Source: Larix kaempferi (lineage: Eukaryota > Streptophyta > Pinopsida > Pinales > Pinaceae). From it: DNA of 64,000 nt. Shown here piece by piece: positions 34,801-45,849 of this stretch (positions are counted from its first letter, which is position 1; each line of letters opens with the position of its first letter). A program made the translations under genes and the position numbers. Below the pieces are notes generated by a model that worked only from the letters and a program-made list of their open reading frames with translations, did no database searches and was not told where the DNA came from. The stretch lies in the NCBI GenBank assembly GCA_027924585.1, contig BSBM01000125.1, positions 6,019,001-6,083,000 on the forward strand. The letters are read 5' to 3'.

Positions 34801-37800
34801 GAATTTCAGCCGTTTTCCAGGGAAATTTTTTAGGTGCCGAAAGTTGAAAATGGCTTTGAACTCATGCGCCAGATTGCGTGAAATTGAAGAATTTACAAAA
34901 AAAAAATGAGGGTGCTGCCCTCGACCTGCCCTGCAGTGGCGAGCCATAAGGGGGCAAGCCCCCTTGACCCCTGTTGTCCCCCGGAGACAGTCATGGAAAG
35001 TGCGAAATGCATTTTCTATGCTTGGGATGAGAAGCAGGGATTGCATAGAAGGTTGTGGAGGCCTTATTAAGAGTAATTGACTGTAATATACATTGCGGAA
35101 GAGCATGGGAGCAGCAAGGAAATGTTGATAAGAGGGAAGTTCCTCACCTTAAACTATTTTGTTTATAGTATAAGAATTGCATGTTTGAAAAATAACAAGA
35201 ATAAATGTTATACACTTATGTATATATATTGAATTGCTAATTCATAAGGAGATCATAGCTAATGATTGCTTGTATGCTTGGTAGGAAAGCCAAGAAAATG
35301 ATCAACTATGATGTAGAGGAGGGAATCCATGTCATAATGAGGAATTGGAAAGGGGGAATTCCTTAACTCCTCTCTTGCTATTGTATTTATATTTCCTAAG
35401 TTTCATAAGTTGAAAATTATGGCATAGGGATGTTGGAAATGCAAGAGGGTAATGCATATAAATTAATGGGCATGATTAAGGAGTCATTGCATAGTGCATG
35501 TGAATCGCTTATGCATAAAGCATGATGCTGCATATGGGTAAAGGTAGTGAAAGTTACACATGCAATAGCCCATTAATGGTATTGCTTATGGTTGATCACC
35601 AATAATGTTGTTGATAATGGATGTATGAATCAAACCATAGAAACATGATTGAAAATGTAAGAGATTAGATAGCTGAAATGAATATGCACTAGATGGCATA
35701 TTGATAAACATTGCACAGTGCATGTAAAAATACTTGTATATATATATGATATTGCATATTGGTAGAATAGTGAGGTTTTGCATATGCAATGAGCCACTTA
35801 AAGATGATTATGGTGGTTGTTAAATAACTAGTCGTGTTTGCAATGTTTATAGGACCAAAGATAACCAAAGCATGACTAAGGGCGTGGATGATGATTGTTG
35901 CATATGACCAACAACCTTCTAAAGAAAAGATGGTGCAACAAATCTACGGGCATGAGGTTGGAAAAAGAACTGTGAAGCCTTGGTAAGAGGCCAACTGATC
36001 AGGTAACATCAAACGATGTTAATGAAAGCCATGCAGGTAATGGTTATTTGTGCTTAATTGCATGAATGTTGAAAGAGGATTTGGTAATATCCCTTCAACT
36101 ATGTTCAACTATGTTGATTTGGTTTGCATATGGTATTGAGTGCATGAATGTGAATGTTAACCTACTAGGTATGGTGAGATATGGGGTAGTAAGGGCAAGG
36201 AACCCTCTACCATATGACTGTTTTAAATACTAGAATGCATTCATATGAAATTATATCATGTCATTTGTGTATGTTGGTTGTGAGTTTAATAACCAAAGCA
36301 AGTAAAGACCTATAGTCATGTTGTGGTAGTACATGCCATGTGAATGGTTAGGCCATAATATGCTGGAATGCATAGTATCCGCGGATTGATGCAAAGTTGT
36401 ATTGAGGGATTATGCATTGAGTGAATGCACATTAAAATATTATGTAAATGTTGTGAATGTGCATGCTTATGTGTAAGTGCACATGTTGAGATGCATTGCA
36501 AGAATGTACATTTGTGATATGTATAGGTTTCAATGCATTTAGATAATAGACAAAATGGTGAGCCATTGTTAATACTGAGAGAATTTCATGAGCTGCTATG
36601 AATGCAGGAGAAATATTGCATGAAGAAGGTAGACATGATGATGGGCTACCGGAGTGCTCTATGGAAGGACAGAGATTGCATGGAATGTGAAGTAATGATT
36701 ACTTACAATTTATTTAAATTGCACGGATAGTGTACCCATGTCTTGCAATTTTATTTATGATAACGATGCATATATAGATATATACATATATTTCATTGCA
36801 TTTCAAATGTTGACAGCTCAAGGTGTTTGAATTATTGAGGGTTATAATTCTGAGATCACTTCAGTGACTGTTGTAGCAATGAAAGGATTATATGCATAGG
36901 TACTCACAACATGTTTGGCTGATTGAAGTTTTAGATTTCAAGTAGATTGTTTTGGGCATGGAAAATGTGGGAAGACACATTGCAGGAAAACCGTGTGTGA
37001 TGACCTGCAGAAGCCAAAATCCATGGGAAGGACTCCATACTTTGGAAATGGGTTTCGGGTGAAACACCATTTCACATTTTAAGAATGACATCTCAGCTGA
37101 GCTGTATGTTGGAAAAACATGAGAATGAGATGGTAAAACTATGCTAAGAAGGCATGTATGGATTATGGAACGTGGAGAGATTGGGGTGGCAAACCGAAGA
37201 ACTGTTGACTCAAGGAAGGGAGCCCCCATTCTTAGCAAATGAAGAAAAGATACATCTGCAAAATGAATGAGTATTCTGTGACCCTAGATAAGAACATGCA
37301 TATCTAAATTATTAGGGTTAATATGCAGAGCATGTTCTATTTTATTTATATCATTTCAGACTGCTTGAGTATGATTAGGGCCTACATGGATCACATTGGA
37401 AAGGGGGTGCACACCTTTTCTGTTGGTGGGTCATGATAGGGTTGTCAATATTGACTACACCCTAAGGGAATGGACGCATTCATGGTGTTTCAATACTTGA
37501 TAGTGAATGTTATGGAATGTGGTTGCGATTTTGAGAAGCAATACTGATAAGCCTTCTTATCCTTCTTGTGTTGTCAGCCTACATAGATGACAATTGGTAC
37601 TACACATTAAGAGGCAGAGTGAAGAAGGGTACGCAGAAGGACTGTATAGGAATTGGAAACATTTCTTTGCTCACACTAAATAATACTGGAAGGGATGGAC
37701 AAAGCCAAGGAGCGATGTAATGAAAAGGGGTATCATCCTTATGTGAGTGGGGCCATGTTAACCTGCAGTTAAGAAAGTCACCTATAAAGTTCCTAAAAGG

Positions 37801-37916
37801 AACCACCGATTTGCACAAGAGAAGGAGTGACGTCCTTGTATGAATGAAGAGTTGATGTGTGTGTGAAGGGTTATGGTGCAAGAAGGCGTGGTGACATTGG
37901 TGAAGGCATAAAATCT

Positions 37917-38030
37917 CTATTGGGTCAGCAGTAGGAGGGCGGGCCCCGAGATTGACTGAAAACCCTGAGATGCCTATTGGGTCAGCAGTAGGAGGGCGGG
38001 CGCCAAGACTGACTGAAAACCCTGAGATGC
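37917..38030 (+). repeat. Two tandem copies of a 57-bp unit
   Basis: CTATTGGGTCAGCAGTAGGA through ACTGAAAACCCTGAGATGC is repeated once at 57 bases with four or fewer differences. Confidence 0.9.
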
Positions 38031-38439
38031 CTATGGCTCCATAATAGAGCGTTGACCTATAATGGTTAGGTGGAGCAGTTTCCTTCCTTTGGTCGATGAC
38101 CCAGACGAATGTGCTGGCTCGGCACTGGAGAGGGCCAACCGGGTATGGGACTGGTTGGGCACCACCAAATGCTTGGTAAATCCAGCTGATGGGGAGGTGT
38201 ACTGGTTAAGCATTAAATAAATCAAAGTCCATAGGCGATTCCAAGGCTTGCAAAGCGAAGCAGGACCCTGTGGACTAGAGGGGAGACGCACAATACATAT
38301 AAGTATTCGTTTTCATTTATGTCTTGTTTGGAATAATGAAGATTTCAGGTATAAGTCTTCTAACAGCTAAGCTGATACACTATTGTTTCTTTGTTGGAAA
38401 CCTTGGTCATTGCAGGAAAGCAAGACCCTGAAAGAACTA

Positions 38440-38610
38440 TAAGTTACTGGTAAATCCAGAGAGTAAATAAGTGGGCGATATAAATTACTGGTAAAATCCA
38501 GAGAGTAAATGAGTGGGCGATATAAATTATGGAGAAATCCAGGGAGTAACTGGTTGAACGCTATAAAGTTCTTGATAAGTCCAGAGAGTGACTAGTTGGG
38601 CATTAACTAC
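38440..38610 (+). repeat. Degenerate tandem repeats of about 55 bp
   Basis: Three to four units share TACTGGTAAATCCAGAGAGT and GTGGGCGATATAAA. The last unit is the most diverged. Confidence 0.75.
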
Positions 38611-40048
38611 TTGATATTGTAAAGCAATGTGTATGCTGGCCCAACATTCCTTAATTAATTAATAAAACCAGTCGGAGCACTGGCCTAGCATATTGCTAAA
38701 GGAAATGATTGATAAACCCAGTCGGCGTACTAGCCTGTCCTTTCCTATTCAAATGATTGTGGAGTAGCCTACGTGCTGGCCCAACATTCATAATTGTGTT
38801 CACGGGAAATCCAAAGCTCGTAAAGCAAAGAAGGATCCCTTGGAATAAAGTAAAGACATCCAATACAGATAAGTGTTTGAATACCTTGCAGCTTCTTGCT
38901 TATAAATATATGTGTGTATATGATTTGGTTATGATTTCTTAAACTCTTGTTTAGAGATAAACCTTATGAAAATACACTAAACATGGGAATTGATTCAATG
39001 TTTGAGTGTAGGTATTGTTGGAAGAAAGGACTATGAAAGCATCTGGAGGATGCATGTGGACATGTGATCGTCCTAAAGAGAGCTCAGTATGAGTAGTAAT
39101 GAAAGATGGTGCTAGTGGATATGTGTGGGTCCTAGCAGCCAAAGGTTCTGTAAGCAACAATGGGGAAGGATTCCCTAGTTGAAAAGCATTAGACAGACCT
39201 TAGACATTAAGTGTCATAGCCAAGAAAGGGCAAGTCAAGCATTCACATTGAAGTGAAAGAGGCTAAGGAGCATGAAACCACGGTGATGGTGTGGCTCCGG
39301 ATTGGAACAAGACTAAGAGGGGAAAACTCTTACTCTTCTCTTTCCTTTTTTATTGATACATTTCAGAAACAAAGAATTGTTGAATGCATGTTATGACTGA
39401 AGGTAGAGTGTGGTTATTTGCTTGAAATGAATTGTGAATGCTGACTTAGTTATTTCTTGTGAAAGGATGAACATGAATGAGTTCATGTGTATGTTGGGAA
39501 AACATGAAATGTGTGGAAGTCTCATGAGTAAAGCATGGACGTTCCAAGTCAATTGGGAAAATAATTGACTAATTTTAATATTGTGTTATGCTTGTCCTAA
39601 TAGGAATTTCCATGATGAATCTCACAGGTGAGACATTGAAAGCCATCGAGTGCAGCTAGTACTAGCCAAGTGTTGCTAGTGAGAAAAGCGAGAGCCACTT
39701 GTGTACATTGATCATGGAAGCAGGCCAAAAGCTATTTGATTTGGTTGAAAATATTCCTCAAATAGTTGTCAGGGACAACAAGGAAGATGGAAGCCATGAA
39801 GTTCCAGACTTGTAGATCAGTTGAAAGGTGAATAAAAGGAAGGGATTGCTGTGGAGCGATGCCCGCCTGCAAAGCTGGAAGATCAAAGCTAGCAGGAGCA
39901 GCTTGTGGAAGCCAAAGGACTTGGTCCTGAAAGTTCAAAGTAAAGAGATGAAATGTAGGACAGACCTGCCACCATTTGAGAATCTTGAAAAATGTATAAA
40001 GTGGGTATTTATTCATAAGTATTGGAACACCGAGGACGGTGTTATTCC

Positions 40049-40061
40049 AAGGGGAGGGGTA
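40049..40061 (+). other. Polypurine tract of C
   Basis: AAGGGGAGGGGTA is immediately before the 3' LTR. Confidence 0.85.
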
Positions 40062-41447
40062 TGTAACGTCCCCATCTTAACCCCATGGAATTAAAATTGT
40101 AAATGATGTAATATTGTTATGAAATCATGGTGAGGAGCTCAAGGCCAAGGCCCTGCCATCGATTTATTGATGCATATGGTTTACGTGCTAGCCATGCACA
40201 GTGGAATTTTGGATATTATGTAAATATGCATTTTAATAAAATACCCACAACGAGCTATGCAATGAAACAAAGAGATGGGGGCATGATTTTACAAGGAATT
40301 GGGAGGGAAACATTCAAACCCTTGGAGGCAATCAAGTCAAGCCAAGTGTCAATGAGAGAACCCATCAAACCCTCAACTACCCATGTTGAATTTTGTACCC
40401 AATCATTGATTTCTCCCAAGAGTTGGTTGAGGTAGTTAATGCCTTGGGGAATGGGAGGTATGGTTGCCCAAATTCAAGTATGGGCAAGCCACTCTACATG
40501 GAAAAACGTGTTTGGATTCTTGGGAAAGAAAAGAGCCATGAATTGCTCCGCAAGCCATTACCCATCAACCAGTTTTTCCCCTCTCACGTTTTTGGAGCTG
40601 CCTGGGCATTTTTCCTCCATGTTTTTCCTGTGTTTCCTTGTTTTCAGTGGGGAAGAGGGAGTTTTTGTGTTGCAGAGCTGCTGGAAGAAGAGGGAGCTCG
40701 ATTTGGGGTTTCAATGAGGCCGTTTTGGCAATTTGAAATGCTCATAACCTGTGGGAGAAATCGAGTTTGCTCCCTGTGGTCGAATTCCCCTTTCCACAGT
40801 CCATTTTGGTGTGCCTACGTTTTGGGGAAAATCCATGACCATCTTGTTGTAAATTCCATTGTTAAATGTGTATCCCTATCTAATGATTGTGCTTGCTGTG
40901 TGAGAAAATAGTATGTTGGGGTATGGGTTATGGGTCTCCATTGTTTTGGCTTGAGCTTGAGTGCAAGCAACCATGGTTCTGATGCAGCCCGATAAACCCA
41001 ATTATGGACTGGCTTTGCTCAAATGAAATGCTTAATTGGCTGTGTATGAGCTGAATGTCCCCTTTTCCTTGTAAGAATCATGCCCAGCTCGGGGGTGGCC
41101 TTCGGACGAACTGAGTATATGTCATCAAAGAGCCTACGGTTAGGTGGAACGTTGCAACGACACAGCTAGTTGTTTTGGGACAATTGCACAATGAAGATAA
41201 GTGTTTTCTATCTATGTATCTACTCATACAATGCTTAAATTAATGACTGTTATTGATATGTTGAATGCATATGAAGAGTGTGTGGATGAATATGTTTTAT
41301 TCCGCTGTGCATGTTTAACTGATTTGCATCTGCACACATTTAATTTATGGCTGTGAATCTAATGAATGGGCTGAGTTTTATGAAAATCCCCAGAGATTAC
41401 CATCATGTACCCTTCCTTGCCTTGGATAGATGGGTGGGTATGTTACA
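40062..41447 (+). repeat. 3' LTR of element C
   Basis: 1386 bases, collinear with 32926-34311 and without visible indels. It is followed by the TTTCC duplication. Confidence 0.95.
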
Positions 41448-41635
41448 TTTCCATTTATGGACGTCCTTTCCCATGAAATCCTAGCAAACGATAACTCGAT
41501 CCTGATAACCAATTCCCATGGGTGATGACACAGTCCAAGGCCTGAACACTCGTGGGAGCAGCTGAGGGAATGAATGTTGAGACGTCTAACAACATTCCCA
41601 AGGGCTGAATCCATTATCTCGTACCAGAGCATGCC

Positions 41636-42240
41636 TTAATTTCGTATACTGATGATGAGGCGAACTAGGAGAGAAATGATTACAAGGAAAGCCGTCATCC
41701 CATCACTGGAAACATGCACAAGCTCCACAAGTCCTAAACCTTTCTTCATGGTGTTGGCATAGGAAACAATTCCAATCTTGTCTTGAGTCCATAGATGAGG
41801 GAGATGAGGCGGGATGAAATCTCCCCTACCACGAATTATAGAAAGTAACTTAGGGAATTTCCTCATGGTGAACCTCTCTACCTTGAGAGTGAAAGTCTCC
41901 TTCATTCGGGAAGTTGCTTGACTAGCCAATAAGTCAGCAAAAGAATTATTCCGTCGGAGGATATGGAAGCATTCAATAGAACTAATAGATGCTAGATTCG
42001 TCCATATTCTTGATTGAATTGTTACTAAGGAATTATTTTTAAGAGGAGTCTGAAATCTGATAGCACGAATCGTAGTTCGAGAGTCTCCCCAAAAAACAAC
42101 TTCATTAATTCTTCTTTCTATAATCACTTTGGTGCCCATACAAAGGGATAACATTTCTTCCCGATTGTTTGTTTCCACATTGAGACTCTACACGAATTCT
42201 TCTATGACGCTTCCTACAGGGTCAAAAAGGACTCCACCTG
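41636..42240 (-). pseudogene. RNase H domain of the truncated LINE
   Basis: The minus strand shows GAGGVLFDPVGSVIEEF, a single in-frame stop near 42190, then EEMLSLCMGTKVIIERRI, VVFWGDSRTTIRAI and ILRRNNSFADLLASQA. This matches the RVT_3-type RNase H at the C-terminus of plant LINE pol proteins: Gly-Gly strand, Glu of the first helix, Asp in GDS, and the final N-x-x-AD-LA helix. The leading DGA aspartate is lost at the truncation point. The domain would remove RNA from RNA/DNA hybrids. About 70 residues follow to a stop at 41636. No RT or endonuclease part is present. Confidence 0.75.
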
Positions 42241-42272
42241 CACCTGTCGTCTCGCAAGATATTGATATTGTT

Positions 42273-42517
42273 TTTTTTTGTTTGCTCTAATCTCCTTGAC
42301 TTGCGAGAGTGTCCCGTGGTCTGATAAAATACAACACAGGGGCATCTAAGCCTTCAAAATCACCCGGGGATCGGACCTGGCCTGGACTGCACCAGCCTCA
42401 ACTTGACTAGGTTTTTGGGTGCTTCCTCCCAACTAAGTCACCCATAAGGGGAATTGAACTTGGGTCGCCTTGTTGATGAGACCCACACCTTAACTGAGTG
42501 AGATAGAGAGAATTGAC
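42273..42517 (-). mobile_element. tRNA-related SINE
   Basis: About 245 bases, reversed, with a poly(A) tail seen as T's at 42271-42279 and flanking copies of AAGATATTGATATTGTT at 42256-42272 and 42518-42534. On the minus strand, CTCAGTTAAGGTG near the 5' end resembles an RNA polymerase III A box and AAGTTCAATTCC a B box. No tRNA cloverleaf is intact. It would be transcribed by polymerase III and moved by a LINE. Confidence 0.75.
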
Positions 42518-42534
42518 AAGATATTGATATTGTT

Positions 42535-44024
42535 AAAAGCACTAGTACAACTAATTTTAAAATGAAAATGTGGAGTGATAGGGAAATTGATTCATATAAG
42601 TTCAATAAGTCTAAAGAGCTGTCCTGCATGAGAAAATATGAGGGAATTGATGATTGGTCTGATTGATACGTCCTTCAATGCATAATGGAATGATTAAATG
42701 CAAGTAGTGGGAGATCGTGCAACTCTTTTGGTTTATCTGAAGGTTGGTTTCAACAAATTGGATGCAGTTTTTCAAGTTGAAACATGGTGTAGAGCGAAGT
42801 CTCGGATTGTTTAAGATGTCGTTGGTAAAATTTGGCATCTGAAGGAGTTGAAGGGGAAATTGAAAAGGGAGATCAGTGTACTCATTCTCATAGGCATTAA
42901 TACTCCACTTATAGTCATCCCTGGTTTCATTGCAAATTGTTTCCTTGGAGTTGATGATCATCATTCAACTCTAGAGAACAATTACAATAAGGAGCATTGT
43001 TATATAACTCACTAGGGAGAAATGTCCCAAGCGATAGATTTGAGGTTCAAAAAGGTGAGAAAGACAGGAAGTTCATATGAGAACATCTGCGGATATCTTG
43101 AGAACATCAGCAATGCTCTTCTTCATATAAAGGTAAGCACTCATAAATCAACAATCTTTTGTTTGTTCGAATCTCTGAATACATGGGCGAGTAGACTTAA
43201 TAGGACTAAATACTAGGCAGACCATCGCGTAGACTTTGCAATTTCTGTAGCTCTCGAACCTTTCTTCTATAGATTGTTAGTTATTAGATAGCTGGCTGTT
43301 GGAGGAAGATATAGGTTGAACCATTGCATTATGGAAAACCCAGGCGAGCAAAGGGAGTTGACCATTTTGGATTCTAATAGTCTACATGGCGAGAGTCAAG
43401 AAGTAGTGATTAATATTTTGCATAAGATAGAGGACAAGAACATAATTTTGGTGGCTATTTTGGCTAGGAACACTTGAATCTCGCAACACCAATTTAAGGC
43501 ATTGAGTGAGCACGTGAATAAGATGACCACTAATATTATCACGGCTAAGGTCGAAATTGAACATATTAAAGGTAAAAATTATGTTCAAGAGAAGAAAATT
43601 AGGGCATTGCATAGAAAGGTGAAAACTTAGGAGATAACAAACTTTCCAAAAATCAAAGAAGATCTAAAGAATCCATACTTTGAAGATTCATATAGTTTAT
43701 CTGGTGGAGATTAGAAGCCGATAAGAAATGATAATGAGGTGGATAAAGAAAGCAGTGAAATGCATAAAGCTTCAGTTAGTCCTCCAACTGAAGAGAAGAT
43801 GGAAGAAGGCATGCAAAGGCTAGGTTTTCTTTTTTTATTAGTTTTGTAATGATATTTAAATGTATTTTTCTTAATGAGTAGTTCTATAGGATTTATCTAA
43901 GTAAATAAGACAGTCAGAATAGAAGGATAGACGCCCACATCTGGTTTGAAACTAGAATTTTTATTTTTGTACAGATCTTTTTAGAATTTTCATATCTAGA
44001 AGAAAATTGATGTATACATAGGTT
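42535..44024 (+). pseudogene. Decayed coding stretch of unknown family
   Basis: On the plus strand one frame from about 43020 to 43830 reads with scattered stops: KKVRKTGSSYENICGYLENI, then HGESQEVVINILHKIEDKNI, a coiled-coil-like part (HVNKMTTNIITAKVEIEHIK), and a charged tail ending EEKMEEGMQRL near 43820. Stops at about 43216, 43290, 43479, 43629 and 43713 break it. The even spacing of readable segments suggests a former protein or a retroelement accessory frame. I do not recognise the family. Bases 42535-43015 are similar in composition but too broken to read. Confidence 0.4.
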
Positions 44025-44529
44025 TGTTAAGTTTAAACTAATTTGACTAGCAAGATCACTAAAAGAAACATAATCACAAGATAGACAAAGATTTTACCCT
44101 GGGAAACCCTCATGGAGTAGAAAACCCAACAAAGCTTTCCTCAATAAGATGATCAACCAAAATACGAGATGTGCTCCAAGACTTGATCTCCTTCTTCTCT
44201 ACCTCCTATGCAGACCTCTCAAACACAAGTGCGCTACTTTCTGAGCTGAGCAAGTGTGTCAAATGAGGAGCTCTCCTCCTCTACTTATACTAGTTCTCAA
44301 CTGACCAAAATCCCTAATGGGGCCGACCTCTCCTAGTGAAGTCTAATAACCCCCAAATAATAAACTCAGGGCCGACCCCCACATGGTGGGTCTAATAATC
44401 TTGGTTACCACAATTCATCGGAGGAATAAACATCTCCGGATACATAATAGAATTACCTCGGAGGGATAAAACATCTCCGGAATAATAAAGTACAAAATAT
44501 AATATTCTTAGAAGTTACAATATTCAACA
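44025..44529 (-). mobile_element. Probable solo LTR, Copia-like
   Basis: 505 bases from TGTTAAG to TTCAACA, flanked by AGGTT and AGTTT, which differ at one base. On the minus strand it starts TGTTGAATATTGTAAC and close to its end has GGGTTTCCCAGGGTAAAATC, like the U5 part of Copia LTRs. Short repeats of CATCTCCGGA lie at 44430-44480. No partner copy is in the window. Confidence 0.55.
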
Positions 44530-44958
44530 AGTTTGACCAGCTAGGATGCAACCTCCTTTTTTTATATCAATGCAGAAGTAATTGTTCTTGTTAAAAAAAA
44601 TAATTATAATTTTGAACATTTTGGTAGATACAGGGATGACCAATGGCTAGAGTGAACATGGCACTATGCACTACTATTGATATCAAGTCACTTAGATGAT
44701 ATCATAAATAATTATAATTCTTTTAGGCATAGATATTGTAATTGAATTTTGCATGTTTGTTATATGGTGTCTTTACTACAACATATTGCTTTGTGTTATC
44801 TCACTAGTGTTTTTTCGAAGTGTGGATAATGTGGAGTGTTGTGTTTTGTGTTGTGACAAGTATGTTTAATGTTATGTTTTCAACGTTTACTATTGTCATA
44901 ACAATGTTATTAGTGTCCTTGAACCACACATGATGTTGTCAATGCATTACATATGCTA

Positions 44959-45290
44959 ATCATTATTAGTGTTGCTTATGCATTGTTTTGGTATCAATTC
45001 TACAATAATTCTACAAACCTTAAAAACCCTCAATATGAACTTGTCTCATTCGCACCTTTTTTTTGGGTGATAACACTTGGAGCTTGGTTCCTAATTTATG
45101 TAGATGAAATTGAAAGATTCAAATCATTATTAGAGTTGCTTATGCATTGTTTTGGCATCGATTCTACAATAATTCTACAGACTTGAAAACCCCTCAACAT
45201 GCACTTCTCTAATTCACAACTTTCTTTTGGATGATAGCAATTGGGGCTTGGTTCCTAATTTATGAAGAAGAAAAGATTCTATTCCTTTGT
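44959..45290 (+). repeat. Two tandem copies of a 164-bp unit
   Basis: ATCATTATTAG-GTTGCTTATGCATTG to GGAGCTTGGTTCCTAATTTATG occurs at 44959 and again at 45123, about 85 percent alike by eye. Non-coding, within an otherwise featureless AT-rich stretch (44530-45850). Confidence 0.8.
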
Positions 45291-45849
45291 CTATGGTTTC
45301 GTTTGGCTATTCGAATAAACTAATCAATAATATTTTTCTAGGTTTTTTGTTTTATTTTTTTATTCAAATTAATAGTATTTATTATTTAATTCTGAAATAA
45401 TTAAAGGCAAGGATATGTGTCATTACATCGTGAGCTTATAAGATTGTTAAGTGATGATGATGTTGTGCCATTGTTAGAGGGAGAATTGTGTATGACATAT
45501 GATGCCCCTGAGAGGTAAGACAACATGATGATGTCAATATTGGTTGATGTGTCAAAATATTGAAGCATAAAGATAAAGGTGTCATGATGAAGTGTATTAA
45601 GAACATGTCATGAAAGAGTGGCTTAAGAACATGTCATGAAAGATTGGCTTAAGAACATGTCATGGAGACAAGCTATGAAGCATCCTCAAAGTATAAGCAA
45701 GTCAAAGCATCCTCCTTATAGTAGCATTGAAGAGAAGAAGAGAAGCGCTTGTAAAAGTATGACATGTCGACATTGCTCATAAAATAAATTGGCAAAACAA
45801 GTCATGTCGTCCTAGATTAAAATTAAAATAAAAGTACAGGTTGGCCCCT

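Larger units (their letters stand above)
34801..40048 (+). other. Non-coding interior of element C
   Basis: About 5.2 kb with frames no longer than about 120 codons on either strand and no conserved motif. Near 34940 a GC-rich stretch has an imperfect palindrome (GGGGGCAAGCCCCC). Tandem 57-bp and about 55-bp repeats occur at 37917-38030 and 38440-38610. Otherwise I see nothing assignable. Confidence 0.6.
32926..41447 (+). mobile_element. Element C: LTR element with no protein-coding interior
   Basis: 8522 bases flanked by perfect TTTCC duplications at 32921-32925 and 41448-41452. Both LTRs are 1386 bases (TGTAACGTCCCC to GTTACA) and differ at about 60 sites by eye (about 4.5 percent). An initiator-Met primer site and a clean polypurine tract are present, so the replication signals are intact. 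The 5.75-kb interior has 31-bp leader repeats and other tandem repeats, but no gag, protease, RT or integrase motif on either strand. This is the layout of a large retrotransposon derivative (LARD) copied by enzymes from a partner. Orientation is set by the primer site and polypurine tract. The insertion splits the LINE. Confidence 0.93.
32146..42255 (-). mobile_element. 5'-truncated LINE, split by element C
   Basis: On the minus strand this begins within an RNase H domain at about 42240 and ends in a short poly(A), read as the T-run at 32144-32151. Target copies AAGATATTGATATTGTT flank it at 32129-32145 and 42256-42272. Removing C (with duplication TTTCC) leaves about 1.6 kb. An RNase H at the end of the pol frame followed by a 3' untranslated part is the layout of some plant L1-type LINEs. 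Truncation at the 5' end is usual for target-primed reverse transcription. Confidence 0.75.

Noticed and set aside
39828-40094. 88-codon frame running into the 3' LTR of C, with a pol-like ending
   Set aside because: It crosses the LTR boundary and shows no integrase or RNase H motif; the opposite strand is equally open.
42273-42517. A tRNA gene, because of A- and B-box-like words
   Set aside because: No cloverleaf can be formed, the boxes are diverged, and a poly(A) tail with target duplications marks a SINE.
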